From Knufia peltigerae (taxonomy: Eukaryota; Ascomycota; Eurotiomycetes; Chaetothyriales; Trichomeriaceae), in contig JAPDRN010000011.1 of the NCBI GenBank assembly GCA_030247855.1, positions 372,001 through 436,000 of the forward strand: 64,000 bases of DNA. Reading direction: 5' to 3'. Both the position numbers and the translations under genes were made by a program. This document shows positions 31,740 to 42,020 of this stretch, in pieces. Position 1 is the first letter of the stretch; each line of letters starts with the position of its first letter. The notes beneath the pieces were generated by a model. It searched no databases. It was not told the origin of the DNA and saw only the letters and a program-made list of their open reading frames with translations.

Positions 31740-32419
31740 GATGTCGTCGAACCGGGAGCTCTCGCTCCGGAGATCAGATGTGTATCAATCGATCGATAAC
31801 TATACAACCGAGTTCAAGGCGATGGTTCCATGTTGTTGTTATGAAAAAATAATAGCAGAAACTGATTTTCTTTCTCGTCTCAAAGTGTCTCTCGTGTTGG
31901 TCGGATCGAATCTATGCCGTGTGTCTCTCATCGGCCGTCATGATCATGAACTCGATCGGGTGTGGAAATTTTTTTGTTTTTTATTCCTTGCATCTCAAAA
32001 CGCCAAATGCGGCATGTGAGTCATAGATGCTATTGGTCAGCCTCGTTGGCCAACACCACCCAAAACTACATACTGCTTGTCTATCATCTTGGGAGTATTG
32101 AATCCACTCATTCATCCTTTTGTACGAGTTTTCGCTACAAGTCCTGTCGGCATCAAAGATCGGACAGTCTGTTTCGACCGAAAACATCTGCACCATACAA
32201 TAGTATACTAGGAATTTATTGTTACATACCGAGTATTAATCGTCTTTTCCCCGTACTCTTCAAAAAAAAGTGATCCCAACGCTTGATATAGAGACTTCTC
32301 AATAACTGCCGTTACAATACTATAATACACAAGACGAACAATCCTTTCTCATCGTCATCATCATCCATATCGCAATCTCACTGCTTCGTTGCTCGCACAA
32401 TAAATCTGCCTAACGGTGT
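31740..32419. other. HIS7 promoter region and nexin 3' flank
   Basis: 680 bp. Contains TGAGTCA (32017-32023) and a CCAAT sequence (ATTGG on + at about 32032). Otherwise nothing recognised. Confidence 0.55.
32017..32023. promoter_or_regulatory. Gcn4/CpcA-type site TGAGTCA upstream of HIS7
   Basis: TGAGTCA, the consensus for the bZIP regulator of cross-pathway (general amino acid) control, lies about 280 bp upstream of the HIS7 start, with a CCAAT sequence beside it. Histidine genes are standard targets in yeasts and Aspergillus. Function here is inferred. Confidence 0.6.
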
Positions 32420-35416
32420 TCATTGCGTTGTCGCCCTGATAGCTTGTAGCATAAGAGCAAAGATAAGACCACGTGCCACATGCTGGAATTGAAGACAATC
32501 AAATACTCTTCCAAGAGCTTCACCACTGGCCGCCGCTCCCATGACACTCGTCAAAGCTTGTGGCATGCCTCGCTCCACGAGCAATTTGCGCGCCTTGACG
32601 CGTAGCTTCTCCTTTTCCTCCGCCGTCAGTTCCTTTGGCCATTTTTCCATCTCCTCTGGTGTTGGTAATGTGTTCTCTCTTAATTTATTGATATGCGTCG
32701 CTAGTCCTTTGTCCGAGAAGTTGGCTTCGAGCACACTCTCTTGCAGCAAGACCCGGATAGACTCGAGTTGGGGGTTATTCGGTCGCAAGAGAAAAGTCCT
32801 TGCGGCACCTAACAAGGACAACCTCAAGGACCAAGCACCCGCAAGCGAGTACAGCTCTGTCAGAACTGCAAAGATGAGCTCAATACATATACGAGTTTCT
32901 TCCTCGGAAATGGGCGCATCTTCTTTCTTCGGTCTTCTTGACGGTGTCTTGGTCAAATTGGTCGTGGCGGGAGTCTTTGTCTCTTCTACGTTCAGTGCAG
33001 GAGCTGGAGTGACAGGTTTCGCAACGATCGTATCCTGTCGAGGACGGGGCGGCGTCTCAGGCTTGGGTAGCGTGATGGGAGAATAATCGTCCGAGATCAC
33101 ACTCGGAGGTGGTGGGAAATACATGTTCTCCTCCGACAGACGGCTTGGCTCCGGAGCAGGTGCTGCTACAGATTGCTGGTCAGTGCCAACGGTATCTGTC
33201 CTGGGTCGGGTCGGAAGCGGGGGAGCTTTGAGGTCAAGACTCTCAGAACTACCTCTGGGGAGGTCCTGGCTAAATCTGTAATTCGAAGTCGTCGAAGAAG
33301 AATCGGTCCGAGATAGTTGCTGTGAAGGCCTGGGTTGTTTCTTAGGACCACCACCAACTCCCGTCGCCACGGCGCCGAAAACTCCTTGCACACCACCCAG
33401 AACGGCCTTACCGCCGCCAGCAATGCCTTTCCCACCTTGGCCCAAGACGTTGATGAAGTTCTTGCCGACGTTCTCCAGAGCTGCACCCCCTTGAACCAAG
33501 ACGTTCTTACTTTGAGCAGGCGCCTTCTGTAGACCAGTTTCCTTGTCCAGGAATTTCTTCATTGCCTCAGTCTCGGCCAAAGGTTCGAACTTCAGGCAGA
33601 AGCGAAGATATTTCTCCAGAGTCTGAAGCAGGGAGACACTCGTCTGACCTTTCCACGTAGGGAGCGTCGCGTATAATTGTCCGAACTCGGGGATACCAGA
33701 GATACGAGCAATCGTCGTCAATGTCTGGTGGAGAGGTTCAAAATCAGCATAGCGGCGAGTGACCATCCATCCAGGATAGCGCTGCGATGCAGGCTCGATC
33801 TGGAGCAGATACTCGCTATTGGGTTTCTGCTTGAGGGTGGCCTTCTCATTACCATCGCCCATGTCGAGAATGGTTATGGAGGCGTTCTGGAGGGTCAATG
33901 GCACGGCAACCATAACCTCCACTGGTGTTGGAGCACTAGACACTGGCTGTGGCGGAGTCAGGACATTTTGACCTAACTGTTCAAAATCTGTAAATTGCCC
34001 CTGTTCTTTGTTTGGAGTCACTGGTGCTGACTTGTTTGGGCTGGGAAGGGTGGAATGAACCGCATTTCCATCAATGTCGAAGACCAGTGATGTATCAAGT
34101 GAGGACGTGGGTCGGTTTCGATCGCTATCCGATGAAGTTGGCGTAGCCATGCCTACATCGGTCGTGGCCACAGAACTGGTCTCTTCGTGCTCCTGAGGTG
34201 GTAAGCCTCGTTTGCGTCGGGCTTCGTCTTCGGCGATCATCTCGTTCAGTCGTTGAGCCTCGCGCATCGCTTCTTGCATCGCCTCTTCTGCTCTGCTGAC
34301 TCGTCGGTTGTGACCTTGCCCGGGCTTTTTGTCCGGACGCGCTTTCGCCATGGCCTCACTCATGTCCTCGACTCCAGCATCGATTGCATTCAAAATCTCC
34401 GGCTCGCCGTCTTCCAATAAATATACGATCCATTGATTGATCCATTCCGGCTTTGAACAGGCTTCGACCGTGGACTCTAGCACCAAACCCGCTAGTACTT
34501 GCTGAAGGAAAGTCTTGACAGGGGGACAATTGTATGATTTTGAATCCAAAAAATTCTGCAAAATGTCATCGGCTACAAGCGCCAGTTTTCGTTCTTGCTG
34601 GTCTCTGCTCAAGACATTTGCTAAATTGCTGTCAGGCTGAAACTGCAGATACGTTGTGATTGCCGTTTCGGCCTCGCTGTTGGGAGAAGCCTTCAGGGCA
34701 TTAGAAAGCTCGCTGAGGAAAACAATCACAATCGATGTTGAATTGGATAGAAAGTCCAAGAATGGGTCTGCAGCGCGTTTACGTGAAAGATGATTCGAGA
34801 AAGATATGATGAATCTCGTCAAAGTTTGCCTGCAGCTGGCCGGGAATGACTGCTCCTTGGGCAGTAAAGGGGTGTACCAGTACTTCACATAGTCCCGAAT
34901 GACTGCATCGGTCAGGCTCGAGAGAGATTTGCTGGTCTCTGGAGGAAATTCTGAAAAGTCCATTGTCGGGGCTTCAGGGAGAGTGTCAAGGTCGGCGTCT
35001 TGAAAGACATCCTCATCTTTGTCGTTTATTCTCCTTTTATCCCGCCAATCTAGGAGTCTGTGTGCCACCTCGATCCCGAGCTCTTTCTTCCTGCGGCCTG
35101 CCTCACTTTTTTCCGAATCCGACCCTTCGCCATGTTGGCTGTCCCAGGTTGCATGAAGCACGATGCCACCAACTGCGCCGATCAAGACTAGCCCAACACG
35201 TCCCAGGACGAGATAGGTAGACGCGCATAGACCGACCGCGCAGGCCCCCAGTGTCTCATTGCTTGCGTTCGCGAAGAATCGCAGCGTCGCATCAATCGCA
35301 GCGGTTGTAGTTAATTGCTGGGTCGTTGGAGGATTCGCTGCAGCGACAGGGGTGGAATCGACCGACTTCTCTTCAGGGGTTTTGACAAGGTCAGGTTGTC
35401 CCTCCATTGTTACCAT
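32420..35416 (-). CDS. PXA-PX-nexin C sorting nexin (Mdm1-like)
   Basis: Intronless, 998 residues. A hydrophobic segment near residues 60-90 (YLVLGRVGLVLIGAVGGIVL) suggests a membrane anchor. A PXA domain follows at ~165-320 (IRDYVKYWYTPLLPKE), then a charged coiled segment (AEEAMQEAMREAQRLNEMIAE is coiled-coil-like). A PX phosphoinositide-binding domain lies at ~510-625 (YPGWMVTRRYADFEPLHQTL) and a C-terminal nexin domain at ~845-985. This is the order seen in yeast Mdm1 and mammalian SNX13/14/19/25, which tether ER to vacuole or endosome. No RGS domain is visible between PXA and PX, which matches Mdm1-related fungal forms less exactly. Role at ER-vacuole contacts is inferred. It is divergent from the RING-like/ankyrin gene. 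Confidence 0.9.
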   Translation of the reverse strand: MVTMEGQPDLVKTPEEKSVDSTPVAAANPPTTQQLTTTAAIDATLRFFANASNETLGACAVGLCASTYLVLGRVGLVLIGAVGGIVLHATWDSQHGEGSDSEKSEAGRRKKELGIEVAHRLLDWRDKRRINDKDEDVFQDADLDTLPEAPTMDFSEFPPETSKSLSSLTDAVIRDYVKYWYTPLLPKEQSFPASCRQTLTRFIISFSNHLSRKRAADPFLDFLSNSTSIVIVFLSELSNALKASPNSEAETAITTYLQFQPDSNLANVLSRDQQERKLALVADDILQNFLDSKSYNCPPVKTFLQQVLAGLVLESTVEACSKPEWINQWIVYLLEDGEPEILNAIDAGVEDMSEAMAKARPDKKPGQGHNRRVSRAEEAMQEAMREAQRLNEMIAEDEARRKRGLPPQEHEETSSVATTDVGMATPTSSDSDRNRPTSSLDTSLVFDIDGNAVHSTLPSPNKSAPVTPNKEQGQFTDFEQLGQNVLTPPQPVSSAPTPVEVMVAVPLTLQNASITILDMGDGNEKATLKQKPNSEYLLQIEPASQRYPGWMVTRRYADFEPLHQTLTTIARISGIPEFGQLYATLPTWKGQTSVSLLQTLEKYLRFCLKFEPLAETEAMKKFLDKETGLQKAPAQSKNVLVQGGAALENVGKNFINVLGQGGKGIAGGGKAVLGGVQGVFGAVATGVGGGPKKQPRPSQQLSRTDSSSTTSNYRFSQDLPRGSSESLDLKAPPLPTRPRTDTVGTDQQSVAAPAPEPSRLSEENMYFPPPPSVISDDYSPITLPKPETPPRPRQDTIVAKPVTPAPALNVEETKTPATTNLTKTPSRRPKKEDAPISEEETRICIELIFAVLTELYSLAGAWSLRLSLLGAARTFLLRPNNPQLESIRVLLQESVLEANFSDKGLATHINKLRENTLPTPEEMEKWPKELTAEEKEKLRVKARKLLVERGMPQALTSVMGAAASGEALGRVFDCLQFQHVARGLIFALMLQAIRATTQ

Positions 35417-35766
35417 GGCGCATCCTGATCAGAAGGGCGACCAAGGTTGATACGGCGCTGTTGCGATACCTGCAAGATGATCAATGGCAAGGTCACCAGG
35501 ATCGCCTCTTGATATGTCCGTCCGCATAAGCCGGGGTGTTGGGTCGCGAAGTGAAGGGTGCCCTGAAGCTTGTCCTCTTCAAGATTTGCCCGCATGTGAA
35601 ATGAAACAATGCGGGTCCGTGAACGCGCAGACGCAACATCCCTGTCAAAAAAGTTTTTGGCGCAATAATTTATCGATAACCACTTCGTACTTTCAACTGG
35701 CGACTACGAGAAATCTCACAGGCCACACCATCAACTAACCTCGATTGTCTTCACACCTCTCTCAAG
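35417..35766. other. bidirectional promoter region nexin / RING-ankyrin gene
   Basis: 350 bp between divergent start codons; nothing else recognised. Confidence 0.55.
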
Positions 35767-36565
35767 ATGGCAGAACAAATCTGTTCAAGTTGTCAGGAGT
35801 CCCTCTTCATTGAGATCGAGCCCGACAGCGACGTCGAGGACTCAAAAGCCGCAGCACAAGTTACAAGCGTACCAGACGATGTCGAATTGAGTTGTGGTTG
35901 TCACTATCACTGGTATGACTTTACGATCTACTACTGCTGCTGTTGTATACACATTAACCTTCTCCAGGGAATGTTTTTTGGACGCCTACACAATCACTGA
36001 ATGCCCCAATTGCTCCAAGGACATCTCCTCTCTTTCTCCTAGCGGATCGCAACAAGTCTTGGTTACTCTTCGCAACGAAGGCGGTGTCCAGGAGGGTTAT
36101 GATATCCTGCCGGCCGCTACAGAAGAAGCATACCTCCGAGCGTATCCGGAAGAAAGAAAAGGTCATGCCTACCTGGAATTCTGCAGAGAAGGCGACGTTG
36201 ATGCCATTGTCCATATGATCAAGGATGTCGACGAGGATGATGAGACTGACGAGCACTCCGATATCTTAAGATACCGCGGGACATTCGAGGGTATTGAAGG
36301 GTCTGGTCTACACGTTGCCATTCGCTATCAACAACAAGAAGTCGCCTGGTTGTTGCTGGCCCTGGGATCTCAGCTCTCCTGGGAGAAGTTCCCCTCAATA
36401 GTTTTGCAGGCTATGGAAGGACTTGGATTGCAGAAAGAAGATCGAAACGCCAACCCGGACATCCGGAGTCTTAAGGACAGCGAAGGAAAGACGCCACTCG
36501 ACTTGGCCAAAGAGGTTGGAGGACCGTGGACGGATTGGCTTAATCAAGGCCGTTTGTCACCTTGA
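35767..36565 (+). CDS. RING-like zinc finger and ankyrin-like protein
   Basis: Exons 35767-35912 and 35968-36565 splice in frame (HW|ECF) to 247 residues. The N terminus has eight potential ligands in RING-type order: Cys6, Cys9, Cys43, Cys45, His48, Cys51, Cys61 and Cys64 (CSSC; SCGCHYHWECF; CPNC). The short C-x-C-x2-H-x2-C spacing is like a C4HC3 RING. Residues ~125-240 resemble ankyrin repeats (YLEFCREGDVDAIVHMI; SGLHVAIRYQQQEVAWLLLALG; EGKTPLDLAKEVG). Such an arrangement would suit a small E3 ubiquitin ligase, but no partner or substrate can be named. The unspliced upstream frame would break the RING. Confidence 0.8.
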
Positions 36566-36909
36566 ACTAGGAAATTAAGATCTGATTGAAAAACAGACAG
36601 CGCTTCTGGATTCATTATATGCTGACTAGGGAGGTCGAGCCGGGAAGTCTTGCCGAATGGATCTTGTCTCACGCCATAATTCTCTATCTAACCCAGGGAG
36701 AAAGAGGGATTGATAGAGATCTAAAGCAATAGGTGTGATGCTGTTCTCCGGTATCCGAGTGAATCAGATAGCACGATGGAGGTGAGCCGTGCTTGATGCA
36801 AAGAAGATTCCGGTTTTTGGATGTGATGCTCCATGCCCCTTAAGGACCCCATGGCCACAAAGCCCCTGCCAACGGAAAAAAAAACTTTCAGGTAGCAAGA
36901 CTCTCACTC
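36566..36909. other. convergent 3' flanks
   Basis: 344 bp between the RING-ankyrin and thioesterase stops; an A-rich run near 36879-36888; no gene seen. Confidence 0.5.
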
Positions 36910-37377
36910 TCAGCCAGTCTTGCTCGCCTGGCGATCACGCAAAATGTACTTGGAATGAGTGCCATGAACAACAACACTCTTGTTATCTCCTTCTCCTTTG
37001 TAAATGGTTACCGTGGTAAATCCCATGTTCGTTCCGACTCTTGATACCTTGGCCTCTATGGTCAGGGTGTCGCCAACCTTTGCAGACGAAACATACGACA
37101 CGTGTATATCTGTGCTGACGCCAGTCTGTTCAAGGCCGGTGGAAGCTATAGCCATGCCCCCGGCCCAGTCGACTATGGTCGCCGAGACAGAGCCGTGTAG
37201 ACCTTTTTTAGAGTTGATGTGATTCTCGGTGACCTTGAGCTTCGCAACCATAGAGCCCTCTGTCGCGCCCTCAAAGACAACATCAGAGAGTGTGAGCTGG
37301 TAGATGGGCGAGGCCTGTGAGATGCGAGCCCAGCATGCCTGCACGCTTTCGAGAGGAGTTTTAGTCGTGGCCATCAT
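36910..37377 (-). CDS. HotDog-fold acyl-CoA thioesterase (ACOT13-like)
   Basis: Member of the PaaI/ACOT13 thioesterase group, which hydrolyses acyl-CoA esters, often in mitochondria. The HotDog core includes the active-site loop (NSKKGLHGSVSATIVDWAGG; catalytic region HG...D) and the strand GVSTDIHVSYVSSAKVGDTL. From the ATG at 37377 (MMATTKTPLES) the product is 155 residues, the usual size. The frame stays open to an ATG at 37512, adding 45 residues rich in Ser, Leu and Arg that could be a mitochondrial presequence, so both starts are possible. Intronless, divergent from DBP3. Confidence 0.88.
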   Translation of the reverse strand: MMATTKTPLESVQACWARISQASPIYQLTLSDVVFEGATEGSMVAKLKVTENHINSKKGLHGSVSATIVDWAGGMAIASTGLEQTGVSTDIHVSYVSSAKVGDTLTIEAKVSRVGTNMGFTTVTIYKGEGDNKSVVVHGTHSKYILRDRQASKTG

Positions 37378-37787
37378 GAAAAGCCGGTGATATAATTCAC
37401 AAGCAACGAGGTTGCTAATGAGCGAGTACAAACGGGGACGCAGCCAGGGAGTGTCTTGGGCTAGGCAAGAGGCAACGCTAGAGAACGACGACGATGAGAG
37501 AGACAGCGACAAAAGAATGAGAGTGCTCTATGATTCCGAGTCAGGTAGTGAAAGAAAATGATTTTCATCAGAAGCTCGGCTTTGTCCGAGCAACAATCAC
37601 AACCCGCACAGAAATTCTCCGCTCACCGCCTTCAACTTGTCCGGCAGAAAAAGTTCAAGAGAGACCGCCCAATGGAGATAGTGCCTGGCACCGACGAATT
37701 TTGTGCTTCATTCTTGCGTTCCCATTTTCAACAGAACCATATCTCAGGACCCGTTCTCTTTGCTCGAATACGCTATAGTCAGTCATC
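37378..37787. other. bidirectional promoter region thioesterase / DBP3
   Basis: 410 bp (276 bp if the longer thioesterase start at 37512 is used). No other gene seen. Confidence 0.5.
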
Positions 37788-39332
37788 ATGAGTAAACACA
37801 AACTCGACGACTCCGCGGCTCAAGTAGCCAAACAGGACAAGAAACGAAGGAAGAAGGATAGAAAAGAAGCCCTTCGCCTGGAGGATATCACTCCAAGTTC
37901 CACAGATGTTACAGCAGAGTCTACACCGGCTCCAGAAGATGATACCGACGGAGCGACATACAGGCCAAACCCTGCCCTCGGTTCCCTTCCTCAGTCGGAA
38001 GTCGACAACTTTTTCACGTCGCAGTCCGTCAAGACCGATGATCCTCAGAGCAGCAACCAAAGACCTATTCTCTCCTTCTCACACCTTCCTGCCGAATTGA
38101 GCAGCCAATTTTCGAGCGTGTTCTCATCCTTTGAGAAGCCTTCATCTATCCAATCAGCCGCTTGGCCGTTCCTTTTGTCGGGAAGAGACCTCGTAGGCGT
38201 GGCGGAAACGGGAAGTGGCAAAACTATCGCCTTCGGTCTGCCTCTTGTTGTCCGCCTTTCGGCGTTGAAAAAGAAGAAGGGAATAAGAGCAGTAATCGTC
38301 GCACCAACACGAGAGTTGGCCATTCAAGTGTACGAACAGATTGACAAGCTGTGCAAAACAGCCCACAAGTTAAAACCTGTTTGTGTGTACGGTGGAACAA
38401 ACAAGGATGAACAGAGGCGGACACTCCAGGGCGCCAACATTGTTGTAGCTACGCCTGGCAGACTGAAGGACTTCATGTCCGACGGTACGGTAGATGTGTC
38501 GAAATGCCGCTATTTGGTTCTTGACGAAGCCGACCGCATGCTCGACAAAGGTTTCGAGGACGATATCAAGCACATCATCTCACATATGCCCTCCTCCAGC
38601 AAGCGACAGACAGCCATGTTCACAGCCACATGGCCAAAGTCAATCCGCGAGTTGGCTGCGACATTCATGAAACAGCCTGTAAAGATCACGATTGGCCGGG
38701 ACGACACCGATGACTCTGGTGAACTCCGCGCAAATGCGAGGATCGTACAAAAGGTCGAAGTCATGGACGGGGCTCTCAAACAGCAGCGCCTGTTACAATT
38801 ATTGAAAGAGCACACCGCTGGCAAAAAGCGCAACGATCGCATTCTCGTCTTTTGCTTGTACAAGAAGGAGGCCCTGCGGATCGAAAATTTCATTCGCGGA
38901 CGAGGTTTCAACGTTGCCGGCATTCATGGCGACATGTCTCAGTCCGCTCGCATTGCTAGTTTGGAGTCCTTCAAGTCTGGCTCTGTCAGCCTGCTAGTGG
39001 CCACAGACGTTGCCGCGAGAGGGCTGGATATTCCCGAGGTCAAGGTCGTGATCAACGTGACCTTCCCCCTGACTGCTGAAGACTACGTCCACAGAATTGG
39101 CCGAACCGGTCGGGCTGGTAAGGACGGCCTGGCCATCACCATGTTCACTGAACAGGACAAGCCTCTTGCAGGAGCATTGGTCAATGTTTTGAAAGCAGCG
39201 AAGCAAGATGTTCCCGAGGATCTGTTGAAATTTGGGACGACGGTGAAGAAGAAGCAACACGATTCGTACGGTGCTTTCTATCGAGAAGCCGAGAATGGTA
39301 AGACTGCCACCAAGATCACCTTTGACGACTGA
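37788..39332 (+). CDS. DBP3: DEAD-box RNA helicase Dbp3
   Basis: ATP-dependent RNA helicase of the nucleolus, needed for 60S subunit pre-rRNA processing. Intronless, 514 residues. The N terminus is basic (KQDKKRRKKDRKEALR), typical of nucleolar helicases. Motifs run in order: Q-motif region (PSSIQSAAWPFLLSGRDLVG), I AETGSGKT, Ia PTRELA, Ib VVATPGR, II DEAD and III TATWP. They continue with IV ILVFCLYKKEA, V ATDVAARGLDIP and VI HRIGRTGRAG. TATWP in place of SAT plus the sequence around it is characteristic of Dbp3. The stop codon lies only 14 bp from that of the convergent RFT1. Confidence 0.95.
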   Translation: MSKHKLDDSAAQVAKQDKKRRKKDRKEALRLEDITPSSTDVTAESTPAPEDDTDGATYRPNPALGSLPQSEVDNFFTSQSVKTDDPQSSNQRPILSFSHLPAELSSQFSSVFSSFEKPSSIQSAAWPFLLSGRDLVGVAETGSGKTIAFGLPLVVRLSALKKKKGIRAVIVAPTRELAIQVYEQIDKLCKTAHKLKPVCVYGGTNKDEQRRTLQGANIVVATPGRLKDFMSDGTVDVSKCRYLVLDEADRMLDKGFEDDIKHIISHMPSSSKRQTAMFTATWPKSIRELAATFMKQPVKITIGRDDTDDSGELRANARIVQKVEVMDGALKQQRLLQLLKEHTAGKKRNDRILVFCLYKKEALRIENFIRGRGFNVAGIHGDMSQSARIASLESFKSGSVSLLVATDVAARGLDIPEVKVVINVTFPLTAEDYVHRIGRTGRAGKDGLAITMFTEQDKPLAGALVNVLKAAKQDVPEDLLKFGTTVKKKQHDSYGAFYREAENGKTATKITFDD

Positions 39333-39346
39333 TACGTGTTTTTGAA

Positions 39347-41268
39347 TCATTTGATTTTCGCTGCATGACTTGGTGTTGGAGCTTGGGCCGGTGCTTGACC
39401 TTTTGATCGATCTGTAGTCATACCTGGTATTTTTCCAGCAAGGCGTTGTGGTATGATTGACTCGACAAGTTGCAGTAAGAATGCCCGTTCGGCCAAAATT
39501 CTACAATCAAAAGTTAGATTCCATCTAGACGGAGAATGAATAGACGAAATCAGAATAGAGTGACTCACATAGTCGATCCCAGTATGACAGTCCCTGCACC
39601 GAGTAAACCGAGAGGCTCTCGATTCAGCAGATCAAGTTTTCCATTTCTTCCTCCGGTTGCTGGGTGGACTTTGAGTGTCAGGGCGACAAGCCCGGCGACT
39701 GCAACGGAAGCCGACGCTGGCAGGCCCTCCCTGACCGTCGTTCTCACTAGTCTGCTGTCGCTGCCGGCAGTGTCATGCTCTTGCACCCATTGCCGCACAA
39801 AGACGATGCTCCACACGATCCTCAGCGCCATGTTGACCATGTTGGCGCCCACCAGGCCCGCGGCACCGAGGTCGAGACGCTTCAGCATCGTCCACGCCGC
39901 GACCCCGTAGAGGCCAGTGAAGAGCAGCATCCACGCGGACTGGGTGCGCAGTTGTGCCGGACTGGCCACAGATGTGACAAATGCGTCCAGGATGCCATTC
40001 ACCGCCATGAGAGGGATATAGTAACAATAGGTCGAGAGCAACGACGCCGTGGACGTGCTGGACCATTTTGCCCCGACGATATGGCCGACGACCAAAGGGA
40101 GGACGTGTGGAGCGATACTGACCAGAGGAAGGGCTAGGATGGTGTAGAAGCGTAGTGTCTTGGATAGGTAGGCGAGTGCTTCTCGGATGTTGGCTTTTCT
40201 CGAGTCGTCGTCCAAGGCGGAGCTAGAACCCGACTTGCTCGAGGAGATCGTATTACTTGAGGTGCTGGGCGACGAAAGTAATCGTCCAAATGTATTCCGA
40301 CTACTCTCTTCCACGGGCTGGAAGACCAGACGGGCCAGTAACCCTCCATAGTTCGAGGCCAGAGCGAACGCCCCCTGGTCGGCGAGAGAGGAGAGAAACG
40401 ACATTATCAGGGTATCTCCTTGCGTGAGTAGGAGTTTGAAGATGGACTGCATGTACATGGTCGCGGCTAGACCTAGGATGGCCTTGTGGAATCGCCGTGC
40501 ATAGTATCTGTCAACACCTTCATTGCCAGGTCTCGTTGGTCCTCCTGAAGAAGTTTCGACGATCTTGCGTGGGGCGAGGCTGAACTTCTCACTTCTCGAG
40601 ATCCGTATCACGGGCAGGAAGTACAATGCCAACAAAACAAATGCATATGCCGACTGACCCGCGGCGAATGGCAAGATCGACGGCGCGAGCTGTTCCCCGT
40701 GAGCTACGACGGCCGTAATGCATGCAGCCAAACAACGTGCCGTGGCGGCGAGCGTCTCTGCACGAGCGCGGTCGGCGTACAGCGCTTTCTGCTGGATCAC
40801 CACGAACGCAGGTTCCGCGAGCAGCTCGGTCAGCGTTGCGAAAGCATAGACTTGAAATGAGATGATGAAGTATGGACTGTCGAGGACCTCTGAAGGTGCT
40901 CCGCGTAGATACGAGTAGCCAAAAGCTGTCGAGATGATGAAGCCCAGCAGGACAGCAAGGTACGCGAGATTGACGACCGTCTGCGTTGCTCGTCCTCCTT
41001 GAGCCTGGCCGTTGGTGGTGGTGGTGGTATTCGAAAACGATGTGGTTGCAGGCTGTCTCTGTAGTGCCACTCGAAGACTCTCGCGAGCGAAATAGAGGCT
41101 AGTCACAGAGACGAGCTCGACTTGGACGGAGATTCCGAGAAGTGAAGGCGACAGGAAGCGTAGTAGGAACTGGTTGCCGATGAATGTAAGTGCTCGGGAT
41201 GCCACTTGGATCATTATGAGCAGTATCGTGGCGCTACCACCCTGCGGACTCTCACCAGGGTCGTTCAT
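39347..41268 (-). CDS. RFT1: Rft1 oligosaccharide flippase-like membrane protein
   Basis: ER multispanning protein needed for N-glycosylation, proposed to help flip or deliver Man5GlcNAc2-PP-dolichol. Exons 41268-39569 and 39500-39347 give 617 residues. The N-terminal region (VASRALTFIGNQFLLRFLSP; GISVQVELVSVTSLYFARESLR) is highly characteristic, followed by about a dozen hydrophobic spans of the MOP/MATE-like fold. The second exon adds ILAERAFLLQLVESIIPQRL and a hydrophilic tail. The frame is open upstream to 41388, but the ATG at 41268 (MNDPGESPQ) fits the family. A Ser-rich loop (SPSTSSNTISSSKSGSSS) lies between spans. Confidence 0.94.
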
Positions 41269-42020
41269 TTCGACTATAGCTTGACTTGGAGAGTAGGACT
41301 CTGTACCGATCCTGAGTCTGGTGTTGGATGGACTCCTACCAATATTCCACCAAAGCTCGAGGAGGTAGTGTTGGATTTGGCACCACACGCAGTGAGGTTA
41401 ATATGTCTTTTTTCTCAGTCCTGCCTAGTAGACGCCTCGTCCTACTCTGTAGATCACCCGTAGCTCGTCTACTTTCAATTCTCAATACGCATTCATATCC
41501 CAAAGAAATCACGTTTGTGGAGCTACTCAGAAGGAGGCCACGTGTCTGTGCAAATTGCATTTATCAACAGTTCGGCGCAAGCCTCGCTTTCTTCTTGCCA
41601 AGTTGCCATTCCCATCATGATATCGGAGACATATCTTTTTGCAGTGCTAGGAGCGTCGGTGGGAGATACCCACTGGACGAGATGTACCACGTTTCAGAGG
41701 GGAGACGAGGGAAAGCAGGAAGCGATCTCTACAGCACTCTCGCGGGTATGCCCAAGTTGGAATGATTACAGAGTCCTGAACGCCATAATTTGATTGTCCA
41801 GAGGCAAGGCCGACAATGAAGGCCGCATCCATCAAACGGTGCATTCTTCACGTCTCGAAGCGCCCAAGTCTAAAAGCGCAATATGCTGCCATAGCAATGG
41901 CTGATACACTGAACCTAATCCTGGCTCGAGAAGCATCAATATCCCTTTCGACGCCCGCGCGCCATTTTGATATTACAATGACGAAGAGGAATCTTTCAAG
42001 ATTCTTCAGTTTGCTTGCCG
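41269..42020. other. RFT1 5' flank and PUP1 3' flank
   Basis: 752 bp. Plus-strand open frames of 92-145 codons (41328-41793) have no domain and no likely splicing; treated as noise. Confidence 0.5.
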
